This document shows, in pieces, positions 34,397 to 46,994 of a DNA stretch of 64,000 nt (position 1 is the stretch's first letter; the number at the start of each line of letters is the position of its first letter). Both the position numbers and the translations under genes were made by a program. The notes under the pieces were generated by a model that was not told the origin of the DNA, did not search any database, and saw only the letters and a program-made list of their open reading frames with translations. The DNA is from Acanthochlamys bracteata. Lineage: Eukaryota; Streptophyta; Magnoliopsida; Pandanales; Velloziaceae. Location of the stretch: the NCBI GenBank assembly GCA_019914995.1, contig CM034130.1, positions 7,502,001 to 7,566,000 on the forward strand, written 5' to 3'.

Positions 34397-37310
34397 TGTT
34401 CTATTTAGGCATCCACGGTCTTGCTGTCGTACCTCTTCAGAAAGTGTGCTGGATTCTTCAATGCAGGCAATAAACTTCTCGTTCTGATTTTGTCCATTTA
34501 ACCATTATTCTCTTGCAATTTGCACCTGGCGGTCATCCAGCTTCTGTCTTTTGGTAGTTGATTGGCTCGCCGGAGGTGTTAGGTTTTCAATTATATTTTG
34601 TGTTCATCTCTGTATCCATTGATCAAGCCATTGTGCTAATTGTTTTTCCTGGAATTCCTCCAAATTTGTATACCCAACGAAGTTCTGGGTACTTGTACAC
34701 TAATGTACTATGATGATTAACTCTATTTTATTTGGGTATTGTTTGTAGTGGCATTTTCTGAGTTTTGCCTCTTGACCTACAAGCAAAAGATTGAGCTCAG
34801 GTATATCTGAGGGAGCTTTCAGTTGTACGTTTACAAAGAAGTGCATTCCAGTACTTGGGAGTTGGTAATATGAATGCTTTTATGCTAGTGTGCTCTTCCA
34901 AGGAAGTGACTAAAGATGACTTATATAGACATTGAATGCAGCTTTCAATTGTATTATTCCCAAAAGAAAAGAAGTCTTCCAAACTTGGTATATATACAAA
35001 TAGTTGCCTCTTCTTTTTGTCTTGTGGATCTATAATTCAGGGGAGGTCTGTAAAGAAAAGAGCAGATTTTGAGGCAGCTTTCGATGGTTTACTCTAAACG
35101 CAGCTTCCTGGTGCTTCTATTAGTTTTAACTTTTGGGGTCTGTTATTTGTGTCATAGGCACGAAACAATTGAATTTCATTGCCACAGGAGAGGCCTGATT
35201 TATCACGCTGCTGATATGCTTGAACCAGTGGATGCAGAACTGTGCAGGAGTTTCGCTGCTTTTTCTTAATTACTTGGAAGCTGGTGCAGTTATCCTCTAA
35301 ACTGATCCTTGACTCAATAGTATTGTGAAATCAACTAGCAAGAGCTGATTTACACCTTCCAGATGTTTCTCTGTTGTTTCTGTCTTCTTACCTTCAGTTT
35401 TCAGGCCAGGTAAGTTATCTCTTGAGCAAGCGAATGCATTCAGTTTGCAAATTTTAGAAGCCATTATGTATCAGATATGCTGCCCTATAGAAACTCTGGC
35501 AAAAGCTTGATTCCATCTCACTGAAGCTTCAAAATCAGGTAATTTCGCTTTTCATTGGCACTGTCCACTTCCACAACTCAAATAGCAAGTACCTTTAAAC
35601 ATGAAATATCTTGCATACTAATAATGTGCCGATCCTAACAATGATCTTTCAGTACCTAGCCTCACATGCTTCTTAATGTATCATATATGCCTATAGTAAT
35701 GACATGTTATTGAATTGCTAGCAGTGCAGGTGTAATTTTAGGCTTCATATCGTGTTGAGTCTTGTTGTTGCAATGTCATTGTGAAGTTAAGACACCTGCA
35801 GAACACAAAATACACATTATATCGGATTATAAAAAGTTCTACTACATCCTAGGAGCTGAGCAGTATGACAGGAGTCAAAAACATTCACTACTTACATTAC
35901 CGTACTTCAAAAATTTTGAAATGGTAAGGGATCGGGCAACCACATCTTTTTATGATGCTTATGGCGCAGCTAATGTCAATTTCTTAAGCGCTGGCATGAT
36001 GATGGAAGAAACACACTCAAAGTGGACAAAGGTGCAGATGAGTTCAGCAATCTGATGAGTTTTGTTAGGGAACCAGATTTCTGGCTTGCAGGTGTTTATC
36101 ATTGCTCACAGCTCCTATACTGATGCAGGTAAGAGCAGCATCCTATGGGATTGCCATGTCTGTGCATATGGCTGCGCCAAGTAGTGCGATGCTAAGAAAG
36201 CTGCATGGTATTTGCACATAGACTGGTCCATTACCACCCTCATCTAACTTTCTTGCTTTTCTACTGAACTCAGGTTGTCAATATCTAATTGACTAGGCAT
36301 AGCAAAACAAAGATTGCTAAGGGATTAAAAATATATGGTTATACTTTGTTGGAGATTATTCAATATAATCGAACAAAAAGGATTTTTTGTGAGAAAGGGT
36401 GACAAAAACCATTTTGCGTAGTATTTCTTTGTTTTTTCAACTTCTTTGCTTGAACACAGCAGTTTGCCGTTGATTTATTTATAGAAGTTTGCAGACATCG
36501 GTGAAAGAGACTTAAAGAGTAACGTGTTGAGATGATTGATTATTACTAAAACCTTCGAAGATTTCTTTTGCAGATAAAAAGGATTGGAATGGAGCCTTTG
36601 GAAGGCACTTGGTGAGTGATTTTCGTAGACGTTTCTTGTTAGTGCAGTTATTTCATTAGCGACGACAATTGAGCAAATTGATTCAAGCAAGTCTATAGAT
36701 AAGAATTTTTATTTTTAGTAAGATTGTACATAACCTAGTTTTAAAACTTCTGTTTCTAATAAGCTAGATAATAAATCCACTAGCTTCTAAAATCGGGCTA
36801 AAGATAGTTGTCTCACTTGGTTTCAATTGAAAAGGATTATTAACAGTTCTTACAGCGATATGCTAGCTAAAGTTGCGAAAAAGTATAATAAGTTGAAAGT
36901 TGAAGTAACTTAGGAAACCGGTTGTTTCTCCATCTTGCTTTAAAGAAGAATAATTGTAAGTTCAAATCGAACCTTTTTCCAAAAGCATAAGCTAGAAGCT
37001 AACGACGCTAGTACTACCAAAGATGAAGACCAGAATTGTGACAACTGTCATTGGATTTCTTGTTGTTTTAGATCAATAAAAACAAATTTATCTTGTCCCT
37101 GGTGGTAGAGCTGCTTAACCATCCATCTCCACCACCAAATCTCCAACTTCCCTTTTGAACTCATTTTCTTTATATGAAAACTATAATTTGTTACTATAGA
37201 ATAGAAAGACGCTTCCGTTGAAGTTCCTTGGCTTGCTTGCAACTGCCACCACATGCTCAAATTCAAAGAACTTTTGCCTTTTCCTTGGAGGTTAAGGGTG
37301 GGTTCGAGAT
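34397..37310. other. 3' UTR of the bZIP gene and long intergenic region
   Basis: The first about 350 bases likely hold the 3' UTR. Further on (35000-37300) the sequence is not especially AT-rich, yet no ORF shows recognisable protein similarity on either strand. The longest open stretches (35762-36055 on plus, 37048-37266 on minus) have no motif I know. A non-coding transcript or old gene debris is possible but unsupported. Confidence 0.4.
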
Positions 37311-37529
37311 TGCGTTTTCAAACATTTTCTTTTAATTTTTTAATTTATATTTTTTAATATATATTTTATAAATATTTAAAAAAATTATTTGAAATTTAAA
37401 AAATTTAGAAAAATTCTAAGTAATGAATTTTTTAAAATAATTTTATTAATATTTTAAAAAAAATTTTATTTTAAAAAAATATTTTTTATTAAAAAAAAAT
37501 TTAATTTATAAATACTTCTAAACGCTTCT
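37311..37529. mobile_element. AT-rich MITE-like element with GCGTTT ends
   Basis: Left end GCGTTTTCAAACATTTT and right end whose reverse complement is GAAGCGTTTAGAAGTATTT. Interior almost pure A/T, with TTTTTAATATATATTTTATA as in other copies (39792, 13091). Confidence 0.5.
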
Positions 37530-37889
37530 AAGATTAATCTTTCCTTATATACGCGTTATTGTTCTTGTGAATATCGAATAAATAATATTTCAATCTAATC
37601 AAAATTTAATATTTAATGGATCTGGACACGATCCTAATCCGATCTGGATCGATTGTCACCTCAAGGTCTGTGCGGAGAAATGAAGAAACTAAAAACGTAT
37701 ATGTGGTTTATAAGAATTGTTTTATAGAAAAAAAGCATTTTGTGAACCGGCTACTGAAGTGTTGCTTGCCATGAGCCTGAATACTTGCATCCACGAATTA
37801 CATCAATTTTAATCTCTTTTGCATATCTATTTTCAAATATTATTTCCAAATTTTGTGTACCCTTTCATGTTACAACAATTCTTGTATTA

Positions 37890-38140
37890 ATAAAAGTAAT
37901 ATGGCACTATTTGACATACCATTCTATAAAAATTTTATTTCATTTTTTTATTTATATTTTCGATAAATATTTTATAATAGTATGTAAAATTTTAAAAATA
38001 TAAAAAATTTTGCATACCAAAAATTTATTATTATTTATTATTTTTTAAAATTAAAATAATAAAATTTATTTATTAAAATAGAATAAAATATTTTTTATTT
38101 TGAAAAAAATTATTTTATAAGTACTCATAAATAGTCCCAT
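37890..38140. repeat. AT-rich MITE-like repeat
   Basis: A/T block starting near ATATGGCACTATTTGACATA and ending near AAGTACTCATAAATAGTC. Internal words match the same family; inverted ends are decayed. Confidence 0.4.
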
Positions 38141-38929
38141 GTTAACAATCGAAAAATCTATGAGGCATGTACGCCACAGTGGTTAAATAATTAAGTATAA
38201 TAAAAATAAAACTCATATTGTGTTCACAATTAAATTAAATAAATAAAATAATTAGTAAGTAATGAATTAATAAATTCAGGAGTAAGTTAGTAATTTGAAA
38301 TATTTTCCATAAAAGTTTTGGAGGTCCAAAATAGAGTTTATTTTAAACACATCAAAATTATTTTCTTATGTCAGATTTTAAATTCAGACATTTTATGTAC
38401 TTATATTGTCGATCTGAATTTTATTCCTATTTTTATATTAACTCTACTTTTATTAAAATTTAATTCAAATTTTATTTTATTTATTTTAAATATTATTCAG
38501 AAATTTAATTTATCGAATTTTATTTTAATAAAATTTAGTTTTACAAAATTTAATTATCGTGCGATTTGGAGCATACTCTTATTGGGACTTATAAATTGGG
38601 CCGGTTTGGGCCAATGTGGATTTCACTACGTGGATCAGCAGGCATGGGTAACGTGGACTTCATTGAATCACCCAAGTCATATTTGACGCCGTCAAGCCTT
38701 CTAGAGAAATAATCTTTCTGTATTGCAACGGTATGAAACAGACGAAGTAATATTAAATTCCATTTTTACCCCAGTTTTTAATTGAGAAACTTGTTACCTC
38801 CTTAAGAAACGTTGCTGTCTTTTCTTTTCTCAGCTGCCCGAAAAAATTAAATTTGTTCTAATTAACTTTTAATTTGATAAGGCATGCTTCAAATGTCAAA
38901 TGTTCGTAAATAAATTTCGTGAAAATAAA

Positions 38930-39185
38930 AATAAAAATAAAATTTTTTAAAAAATAAAATAAAAGTAGAATTTAGTATTTATATTTTAATAATTTTTAAT
39001 TTTTAAAAATATATTAAAAATTAAAAAATATAATTATATTGAAAAGTATATAAATAAAAAAATTAGAATTAAAGTTTTATATATAAAAATGAAATTTTAA
39101 ATTTTTTGTATAATTGAAATATATCAAATTGTTTGTAATTTAAAATTTGACAAAAAAAAATTATGAATATTTGAAAGACGCTTTA
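38930..39185 (+). repeat. Dispersed AT-rich repeat, copy 1
   Basis: Alignable in the same orientation with 50000-50265: shared words include TTTAxTATTTATATTTTAATA, AAAAATTAAAAAATATA and TATATATAAAAATxAAxTTT, in the same order and spacing over about 230 bp. No coding capacity and no obvious terminal repeats. Confidence 0.65.
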
Positions 39186-39791
39186 AAGTATAGAGTTTTT
39201 CAGTTAGAGTTTTGTTATCGAGAGTTGGCTTGGTTACTTTTCGATATCGTTGTTAAGTAAAAGTTTATCTCTTTTTTATTATAATTTGAAAGAGTATGTT
39301 CTTCTTTAATTTTATATGATATAATATATTTTTTAAAATCATCATTATTTTTTTATTTGACTTGAATTTCGATTGTACGTTTATACTAAAATAGGTGTTT
39401 ATGAATATATATAATTTTAACTTCTATTCAATATTGAAGAGTAGAATTCTTTTCTAAAATAATTGAGTCAAAAAACTAATTAAATTATCTGAGCACTTTA
39501 AATAATAAATAAATTCTTTGACTTATAATAATTTTATTAACTTTTATTCAATATCGAAATTTACTTTTTAATAAAAAATTAAATTCGAATCACTTTATAT
39601 TTTTTAATTATTATTTTTAATTATATTTTTATTTTAACATAAACTTTTATTTTATTAAATTTATATTCTATATTTTATTTTATATATTTAAGTTACATTC
39701 TGAGTTATTTTTTTTGTTAAGTTTTACTTTTATAACAAAGTTTTTCACAAAAATTATTTTATACAATTAAAACATGCCGGAAAAAAACTAC

Positions 39792-40020
39792 GAGTGCGTT
39801 TGGTTCAACTTATCAAAAAAATAATTTTTTAATTTTTTATTATATATTTTTTAATATATATTTTATAAATATTTAAAAAATATTTTTAAAAATTTAGTAA
39901 ATATAAAATTTTTTTATACTATTAGATATTTTTTTACATATTTTTATTACTTATTTTTAAAAAAATAAAAATAATTTTTATTTAAAAAAACTTTACTTAA
40001 AACGTACTCAAACGCGCTCT
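39792..40020. mobile_element. MITE-like element with GAGTGCGTTTGG / CAAACGCGCTC ends
   Basis: Left terminus GAGTGCGTTTGGTTCAACTT; reverse complement of the right terminus is AGAGCGCGTTTGAGTACGTT. The 200-bp interior is A/T-rich. Best-preserved copy of the GCGTTTGG family in the window. Confidence 0.6.
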
Positions 40021-40054
40021 ACATCTCATCCCGAAAACCTAGCACGATGAGCTT

Positions 40055-40290
40055 TTCAACTTTTCAAACGTACTCTCAAACGCGCGTTTGGAACAGTTTT
40101 TTAAAAATTACTTTTTAAAATTTTTTTATTTTATATTTTTTAATATTTATTTATAAATATCTAAAAAATTATTAAAAATTTAAAAAATATAAAAAAATTC
40201 TACGAAATAAAATCTTTTTATTATATATTATTATTTTTTTAAATAAAAAAAATAAAACTTATTTTTAAAAAAAAAAATATATTTACGATT
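40055..40290. repeat. Neighbouring MITE-like copy, partly decayed
   Basis: Starts with the palindromic CAAACGCGCGTTTGGAACAG (about 40077), which looks like the right end of one element fused to the left end of another. The A/T interior follows, with a degraded right end near TATTTACGATTTCAG. Confidence 0.5.
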
Positions 40291-40765
40291 TCAGAAAAAT
40301 TTCATTTCTCTCCCACAACGCTCCCTCAATACTATAATTATTTCTGATGATGCTAGCAAGCAGGCGAATCTGTCAACATCTTCAATTTCAATTTGGGTAG
40401 AGAAATTCTTCAGAGCAATTACGTACAGTAAGGGTATTTTCGTCTAAATAACTTAAGGTATTTTTGTTCTCACCGACTTTTTTTGGCAGAAAGCGATAAA
40501 TAACCGCCGAACGGTGAAGACCGTTGAATAACGGCGTCGTCGTTGTTATATTTATAAAAGCTTCTTTCTTCTCTGATAAACCCGAAAGCAACCATTAAAA
40601 AAAAAAAGAAGGAAAAAGGACGGAAAATCAAACCAGATAATTAGAAGAAAGAAAGAGCAACGATTGCTTTGCTTGCTTTCTTTCCTTCTGTGAGAAATTT
40701 ATCGCATTCAACTTAATTTTCTTTTGTTTGATTGATTGATCGTTCTGGAGACTTCTGATCGATCG

Positions 40766-43700
40766 ATGAAGATGGAGACAGTGGGAGGAGTTGAGTCACC
40801 GGAGAATAGTGGTTCTACGGCGGTAGCATTGGATTTTTCAGTTGGATCAACGCCGGGAGAGGTTCCCCGGAGGTTAATCGAAAGACGGAGCAGCCCGCCG
40901 CTGCTCAGCGCTGAGGAGATCGAAGCTAAGCTTAGAGACGCTGATCTCAGACGAAAGGAGATTCAGGGCTGGAATTTTGATTCTAATGTTTGGTTTTGGT
41001 TCTCGATTTATCTACAAATAGCGATTGCTTTGTTATGGCTACTGTTCCGTTTCCCTTCTTCAATAGGCACTCCCTGATTCTAGGTTTGATTGATTTTGTA
41101 TAGTATAGCTTTCGAGCGTGGTTGAGAAGTATTTGTTGAGAGATTTGCATGTTAGTTTATCTTTTGTGATTAAGTGGTGTTTTGCAATCTGTCGTTTTCC
41201 TCTTCTCATGTTTTAGTTGTGGGAGTTACTCAGTTTTTTACGTTATGATCTTGTGCATAGTTTGCAAACCTGAATTTCAGTGTAGCTTGTGATTTTTCTA
41301 ACTTAAATTACATCGAAATCTGATCGATCTTCACCTGTGATTGTGTTAGCTACTTCCTCAGTTCCTCTAGTAGATTTTTTATTTTAATAACAAGTAGTTT
41401 AGAGAAAAAAGTACTTTCCTTAGTTTCCTGATTTGATCTTGTTATTATTTTGGTTTGCAAAAGATGAAAGTAAAACGTTTTTTTAAAAGCTCAAATTTAT
41501 GTTTAGGAGGTTTTTCAGATCTTGATCCTCATCCATCTAATTTTCTATGCAAAGTTTCTGCCTAGCTTAAAATTTCTACCTTTTGGAGCCTTACTTTGGA
41601 TTTTATAGCTTGAATCACTTCAACCTCTTGGAAGTTGGGACTGGTTAAGCTTGAGTCATTCTTGAAGTCGGGATGTTTATTCCTTCTTATATGGCTTCAT
41701 GTTTGAGTCTAAGTTACTGCTGAATCAATTTAGAATTGAATTAAAGTGCTTAGACTTGATTTGAAGTTCTTCTTTGACAGCAATTTCATGAGCGGTTGTC
41801 GAACAAGGCAAAACCAAAGGTAAGGAGCCCGTCATGGTCTTCTCAAGAGGAAGAGCTTGGTCCGCGGCTTGAAGCGAAGCTCTATGCAGCTGAACAGAAG
41901 AGGTATTTGTTAGAGTATCCTCATTGTATTTGGTATCTTTCTTGGCGTTAGCTGCATTGCCTTCATTGGTTGTTCTGTTATCTGGAATTGCATATTGGGA
42001 GTTTGAGTTTCTGGTGTGTGCATGAAGTATATGAATCATGGTGCTATTCATTTTATCTTAGCCATTTTTCGTTATCTCATATGCTGATCCTCGTATCAAA
42101 ATTTTCAGATATATGAGTACATGCTTTCAAAATAATGCTCAGACCTAGTCCCTACTAAAATTTATGGTCCATGATGCTTTGTCAGGTTTAGTTCTTTTGT
42201 TGCCAAGAGTTGATATTTTCCATATTCTTATAATACCTTGAATATGCTTTTTCTTTGTGAAGGCAACGATCACATTGTTGTGGTTCATCAAGCACGTTGA
42301 GCCTTTTGACAAAAGCACAGATGAGGTTAGCAAGGCTGGATGAGTTGAGACAGGTTGCAAAAAGCGGTGTTGAAATGCGTTTCGAGAAGCAGCGAGAAGT
42401 GCTGGGTTCCAAATCCGAATTCAGGGTACAGCAGGCTGAGGAAAACCGTATGCGAATACTTAAAGCTTATATGCAAAAAAGGGCAGGGGTAAAGGAAAGA
42501 ACTGCTACATCTTTGTTACAGAGGATAGTACGAGATAATAAGTACAAAGAATGTGTCCGTTCAGCAATTTCTCAGAAGCGTGCATCTGCTGAGAAAAAGA
42601 GGACGGGATTGTTGGAAGCAGAAAAGACAAAAGCCCGAGCTAGAGTGATGCAAGCTCGCAGAATAGCGAAGGCTGTATGCCATCAAAGAGAAATTGATAG
42701 GAGAAAGCTGAAGGAGAAGTTGGATACTAAGCTTCAGAAGGTATTGAAATATTTGTTTGGAGAGAATACGTATTTTAATAGCTTTTCTCTCTTTCTGCTT
42801 GGAAAGAATGCATTTTTGAAGTTGTAGGGACTCTGGGTGTTTGCTATCTATGTACCACATGATATTGCCCTTCAGTCCTCGCAATGCAAAGTTTCTTAAA
42901 AATAGAATCACATGAAACGATAGCCAAGCAAAGGTTTAAATATGGGATTCTTTTTGTACCTGCTTCCTTTCCTTTCTTGGTATATGTTTCTCATGTAAAT
43001 GATCTTGCAAACAGGCAAAGAGGCTGAGAGCAGAGGATCTGAAGCAGAGAGGAAGTCCTTGTACCTTTGCTTGTGTTGATTTGAACAAACATGGGGAAGA
43101 TCTTTCTAGAAAACTAGCAAGGTAATCCTCAGATGTCAAAGTATTAAATTAGTTTCTAAGATGAATTCATAATCATGAAATATTTGAATTTGATAGATGC
43201 TGGAGGCAGTTTGTGAAATCCAGGAGGACTACCTTAGATTTGGCCAGATCTGTTGAAGCTTTGAAAGTTGATGAAATGTCTGTTAAGGCTATGCCATTTG
43301 AACAGCTTGCACTTTATGTAGAATCAACCACCACACTTCAGGTTGTAAATGCATTACTTAATCGGTTAGAGTGCCGCTTTCTACTATCTCAATCACATGG
43401 CCCCTCAGGTCCAGAAAACATAGACAATCTCCTTAAACACCTAGCTTCTCCTAAAAGAGAAGTGCCACTTAGCAAAGCAAGGGAAAAAACTACCAACAAA
43501 AGCAAAACATCCAGAGGTTCAAGAAGCCTCGTACATAATAGGACATTGAGGTACCCAGTGAGAGTTGCTCTATGTGCTTACATGATACTAAGCCATCCAA
43601 GTGCTGTTTTTAGTGCACGAGGGGAACATGAGATTGCTCTTGCAGATGCAGCTGCGAACTTTGTTAGGGAATTTGAGTTGGTGGTAAAGATCATACTTGA

Positions 43701-46700
43701 AGGTCCACAGAGTGCTCACTCATCTAGTCTGTCATTGCTGGATACCTTGACTGATGACTGTTACGCACAAGAGTCTTCCGGCTTAATTTCTCAAAGACGC
43801 ACCACTTTTAAAAGTCAACTTGAAGCTTTTGACAGAGCATGGTGTTCATATCTATATCATTTTGGAGTGTGGAAAGTCAAAGATGCTAGATCTCTGGAGG
43901 ATGATCTAGTGAGAGCAGCATGCCAACTGGAAATCTCAATGATGCAGACATGCAAACTGAGTTCTGAAGGCCAGACCCGTGACCTTACCCATGACATGAG
44001 GGCTATTCAGAAACAGGTTTGTCAAATTGTGTTCCACCTGCACATTTGATGCATTATTAGGAAGTTTCATGCAAGGTGTTTCTGCTTTCTTATATTTATG
44101 GTAGTTGGTAAGGCCATTTCATTCCTTATATATATGCTGCGGTTAAAGTAATCTTTCTTTTTTAGGTTAATAAAGACCAGCAACTTCTGAGACGGAAAGT
44201 ACAACACCTGAGTGGTGATGAGGGAATTGAGAGAATGGAATCTGCTTTATCAGACACCAGATCCAAATTCTTTGAAGCAAAGGAGAATGGAAGCTCGTCA
44301 GTTGGTCCTGTAGCTCTTATTTCATCTCCAGGGTCACCTGAACCTTCAGGACAGTCCTCAAGCCCACCAATTCAGCAAACCAGCATATTTGATAAGAAAC
44401 CGAACCATGTCGTCCGTTCCTTGTTTGTTGGTGCTTCTTCAACACCTAAAGTTGGAAAGGAAACTCAAATGGTGGATGCGCAGTCAACTCCAGCTAAACA
44501 GTTCCCTATTGAAAATGAACTTCTTGTAAACGAGATTGTTCATGCAGGTGTTGGAAATTTTGATGCTGGAGATGTTACTCCTAACACTATAAAGGTTAGC
44601 ATGTTAGTTAGAGCACATTCTTCACATATTAGATAGCAATCAATGCTTCCTGGACTTAATGCAGCGAAAAGCATTTTTTACCTTCAAATTTGTAGAGAAG
44701 GTTGCCGTGTCTGTGTTTTTGGGTAAATAGAAAGGAGAAAACAAACTAATTATGTGGCTATGAGTGAACGCAATCATCAACTCTTTTCATGTAGATTTGT
44801 AGAATTTGAGATGGAGTTCCAATTGGCATCTAGGGTTCACGTATTTGATAGTGATTAGTTTTTAGTTTCTAAGAATACTGGATGCTTCTTTGCAAGGGAG
44901 TCCAAACAGAGATCCTCTTCTAACTGGCATTGGATTCTGATTTAGAGGAATCTATTTTTCCTGATCTGGCAGACTAAAGTTAAAGAGACAATGGAAAAAG
45001 CATTCTGGGATGGGATTACAAACTCCATGAAGGGAAATAAACCAGACTATGCTAGAATTCTGGATCTAGTGAAGGAAGTGAGAGATGAACTCTCTGGAAT
45101 GGCTCCTCAAAGTTGGAAGCAAGAGATTCTTGAGAGTATTGATCTGGAGATTCTATCTCAGGTACTTTTATCTTTGGTTTAGGCATTAGCATGTGAGACA
45201 ACCCAATTTTATTCTTTATAATTTGCAAGACCTTGCATCTTGGAATGCATGCTCACCATGATTCCTATAATATTATCCTCTTTCCTATTAGCATTTCTAA
45301 TGACCTTGCTTTTAATTTGTTCCTTGTTGAAGGTGCTTGAGTCAGGTACCCATGACTTGAACTACCTTGGGAGGATTTTGGAGTACGCTCTTGGCATGCT
45401 AAAGAGATTGTCTGCTCCAGCCAACGAACAGGACATGAAAAGGACTCACAAGAAATTGCTAAGTGAATTAACTGCTATTGCTCAATCTGATGACAAGAAC
45501 AGCAGTTCTCTTGTTGCTTGTGTAATTAAGGGTCTGCGCGTTGTTTTAGAGCAGATACAGGTAGCCTTATGCAAATGCAATTTAAAGCTTGGCCCTGTTT
45601 TAGATATCGCTCTTTGGCATGGTTCTTTTTTCCGCAATTGGATGGAATGTTCATGATTTTATAGTGTTTCTGTGCCTCCTTTCTTTTGGCAGGGTTTGAA
45701 GCAGGAAATAAGCAAAGCGCGTATTCAGATGATGGAACCAATAATCAAAGGACCGGTAGGTCTGGATTATTTGAGAAAGGCGTTTGCTGATCGATATGGA
45801 CCTCCTCATGCTGCCTCAAATTCTCTACCACGGACCTCAAGCTGGGTAGTAACATTGAGAAACACTCAAGACGAGTGGGAAGAACATGTCGATGCTCTCT
45901 CTGCATTGCCTGCGGTAAGTGTCAGTTCTTTTGTTATTGTTTCATCAAGACAGCACATGAAAAGTTTTGGAGGAGTTGACGATACTAAACTTTGCCCGCA
46001 ATCTTGCAGAATGTTCCTGTTGTTATGGCTCTCAGAACAGGTGGTGCAATTCCACAAGCTTCAAGAGAACTGATTTCAAAGCCTTATTCATCTATAGCTA
46101 CTTATTCAGGTAAGCTACTAGCTCATATATTGCTTTCCCGAGCATTTTCTGAAGAAATTATCAACGTTATTACTTAATGGTTTTGGGATCCTTTTCTTCA
46201 TGTTTTCTTTCTTGAATATGAGCAGCTGCAGAACAGCGCCAATGCTTGGGAGAGAGGACAGATGTGATGGTCCAGCTTGGCTTGCTAAAGCTTGCCAGTC
46301 AAGTAGAGGGATTGACTTTGGAAACAGTGCCTGAAACATTTGGGCTCAACTTATTAAGATTGAGGACTCTGCAGAGCCAGTATCAACAGATCCTTGTGCT
46401 TGCGACAAGGTAAGGGAGCTTGTAGGTTTTGTTTGTCTCTATTTCATTCTTTCCTAAGCAAAATGCAGAAACTGAATGCAAAGGCAATCCTAGCAGATAA
46501 TGACACTTTGAACTTGACTTTGGTTGGTTCTTCCATGCAGCATGCTGGTCTTGCGCCAAGTCCTTGTCAGTGAAAACTTGGGAATTTCACCTTCAGAGTT
46601 GGAGAATATAATTTCTAACTCCATGAGAAGGCTTTCAGAGCTATTAGGGAAGTCCCGTGATGCCGGGATCAATGATATAATCAGAGCTCTATCTGGCTTC

Positions 46701-46994
46701 TCATCAGACTCGAAGCTTCAGACAAGGAAGGACGTGCTCAGCAGAGTGCTCACTAAGAGTCTGCAGAAGGATGATGCTGTATTCAACAAGGTTTCCAGAG
46801 CAACTTATCTGGCAGCTCGAGCAATTATCCTTTGCAGAAGTGGTAGCAATGGCCACAAGCTAGCTGATGCAGCCCTCCGCCGTGTAGGTGCCTCAATACT
46901 TCTCAATCAATTGGTCAAGGTATCTGAAGCACTAAACATACTGGCAACAGTTTCCTGCCATGTACACGGACAATGGTATAGAAGCCTGGTGTAA
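40766..46994 (+). CDS. Plant T-complex protein 11 (TCP11) domain protein
   Basis: Large coiled-coil protein of the TCP11/SOK1 family; its plant role is poorly known. Exons: 40766 to about 40957 or 40987, 41781-41902, 42263-42740, 43015-43121, 43197-44016, 44166-44594, 44973-45161, 45333-45560, 45693-45914, 46010-46109, 46226-46409, 46541-46994. Exons 2-12 give 1,110 aa plus stop; with exon 1 the protein is about 1,174 or 1,184 aa, normal for the plant family. The N-terminal half has SAEEIEAKLRDADLRR, LEAKLYAAEQK and Arg/Lys/Glu-rich helices (KAQMRLARLDELRQ). The TCP11 domain covers exons 5-12, with YPVRVALCAYMILSHPSAVF, EKAFWDGI and DYARILDLVKEVRDEL. Exon 1 lacks a canonical donor at the expected place (after CGAAAG), so its end is uncertain. 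Exon 3 could also start at 42293. Confidence 0.9.

Noticed and set aside
35762..36055. 97-codon open frame on plus, downstream of the bZIP gene
   Set aside because: No recognisable domain, no convincing splice partners, and length within chance for this region.
37048..37266. 72-codon open frame on minus
   Set aside because: Trp-rich chance translation of a CCA-rich stretch; no known family.
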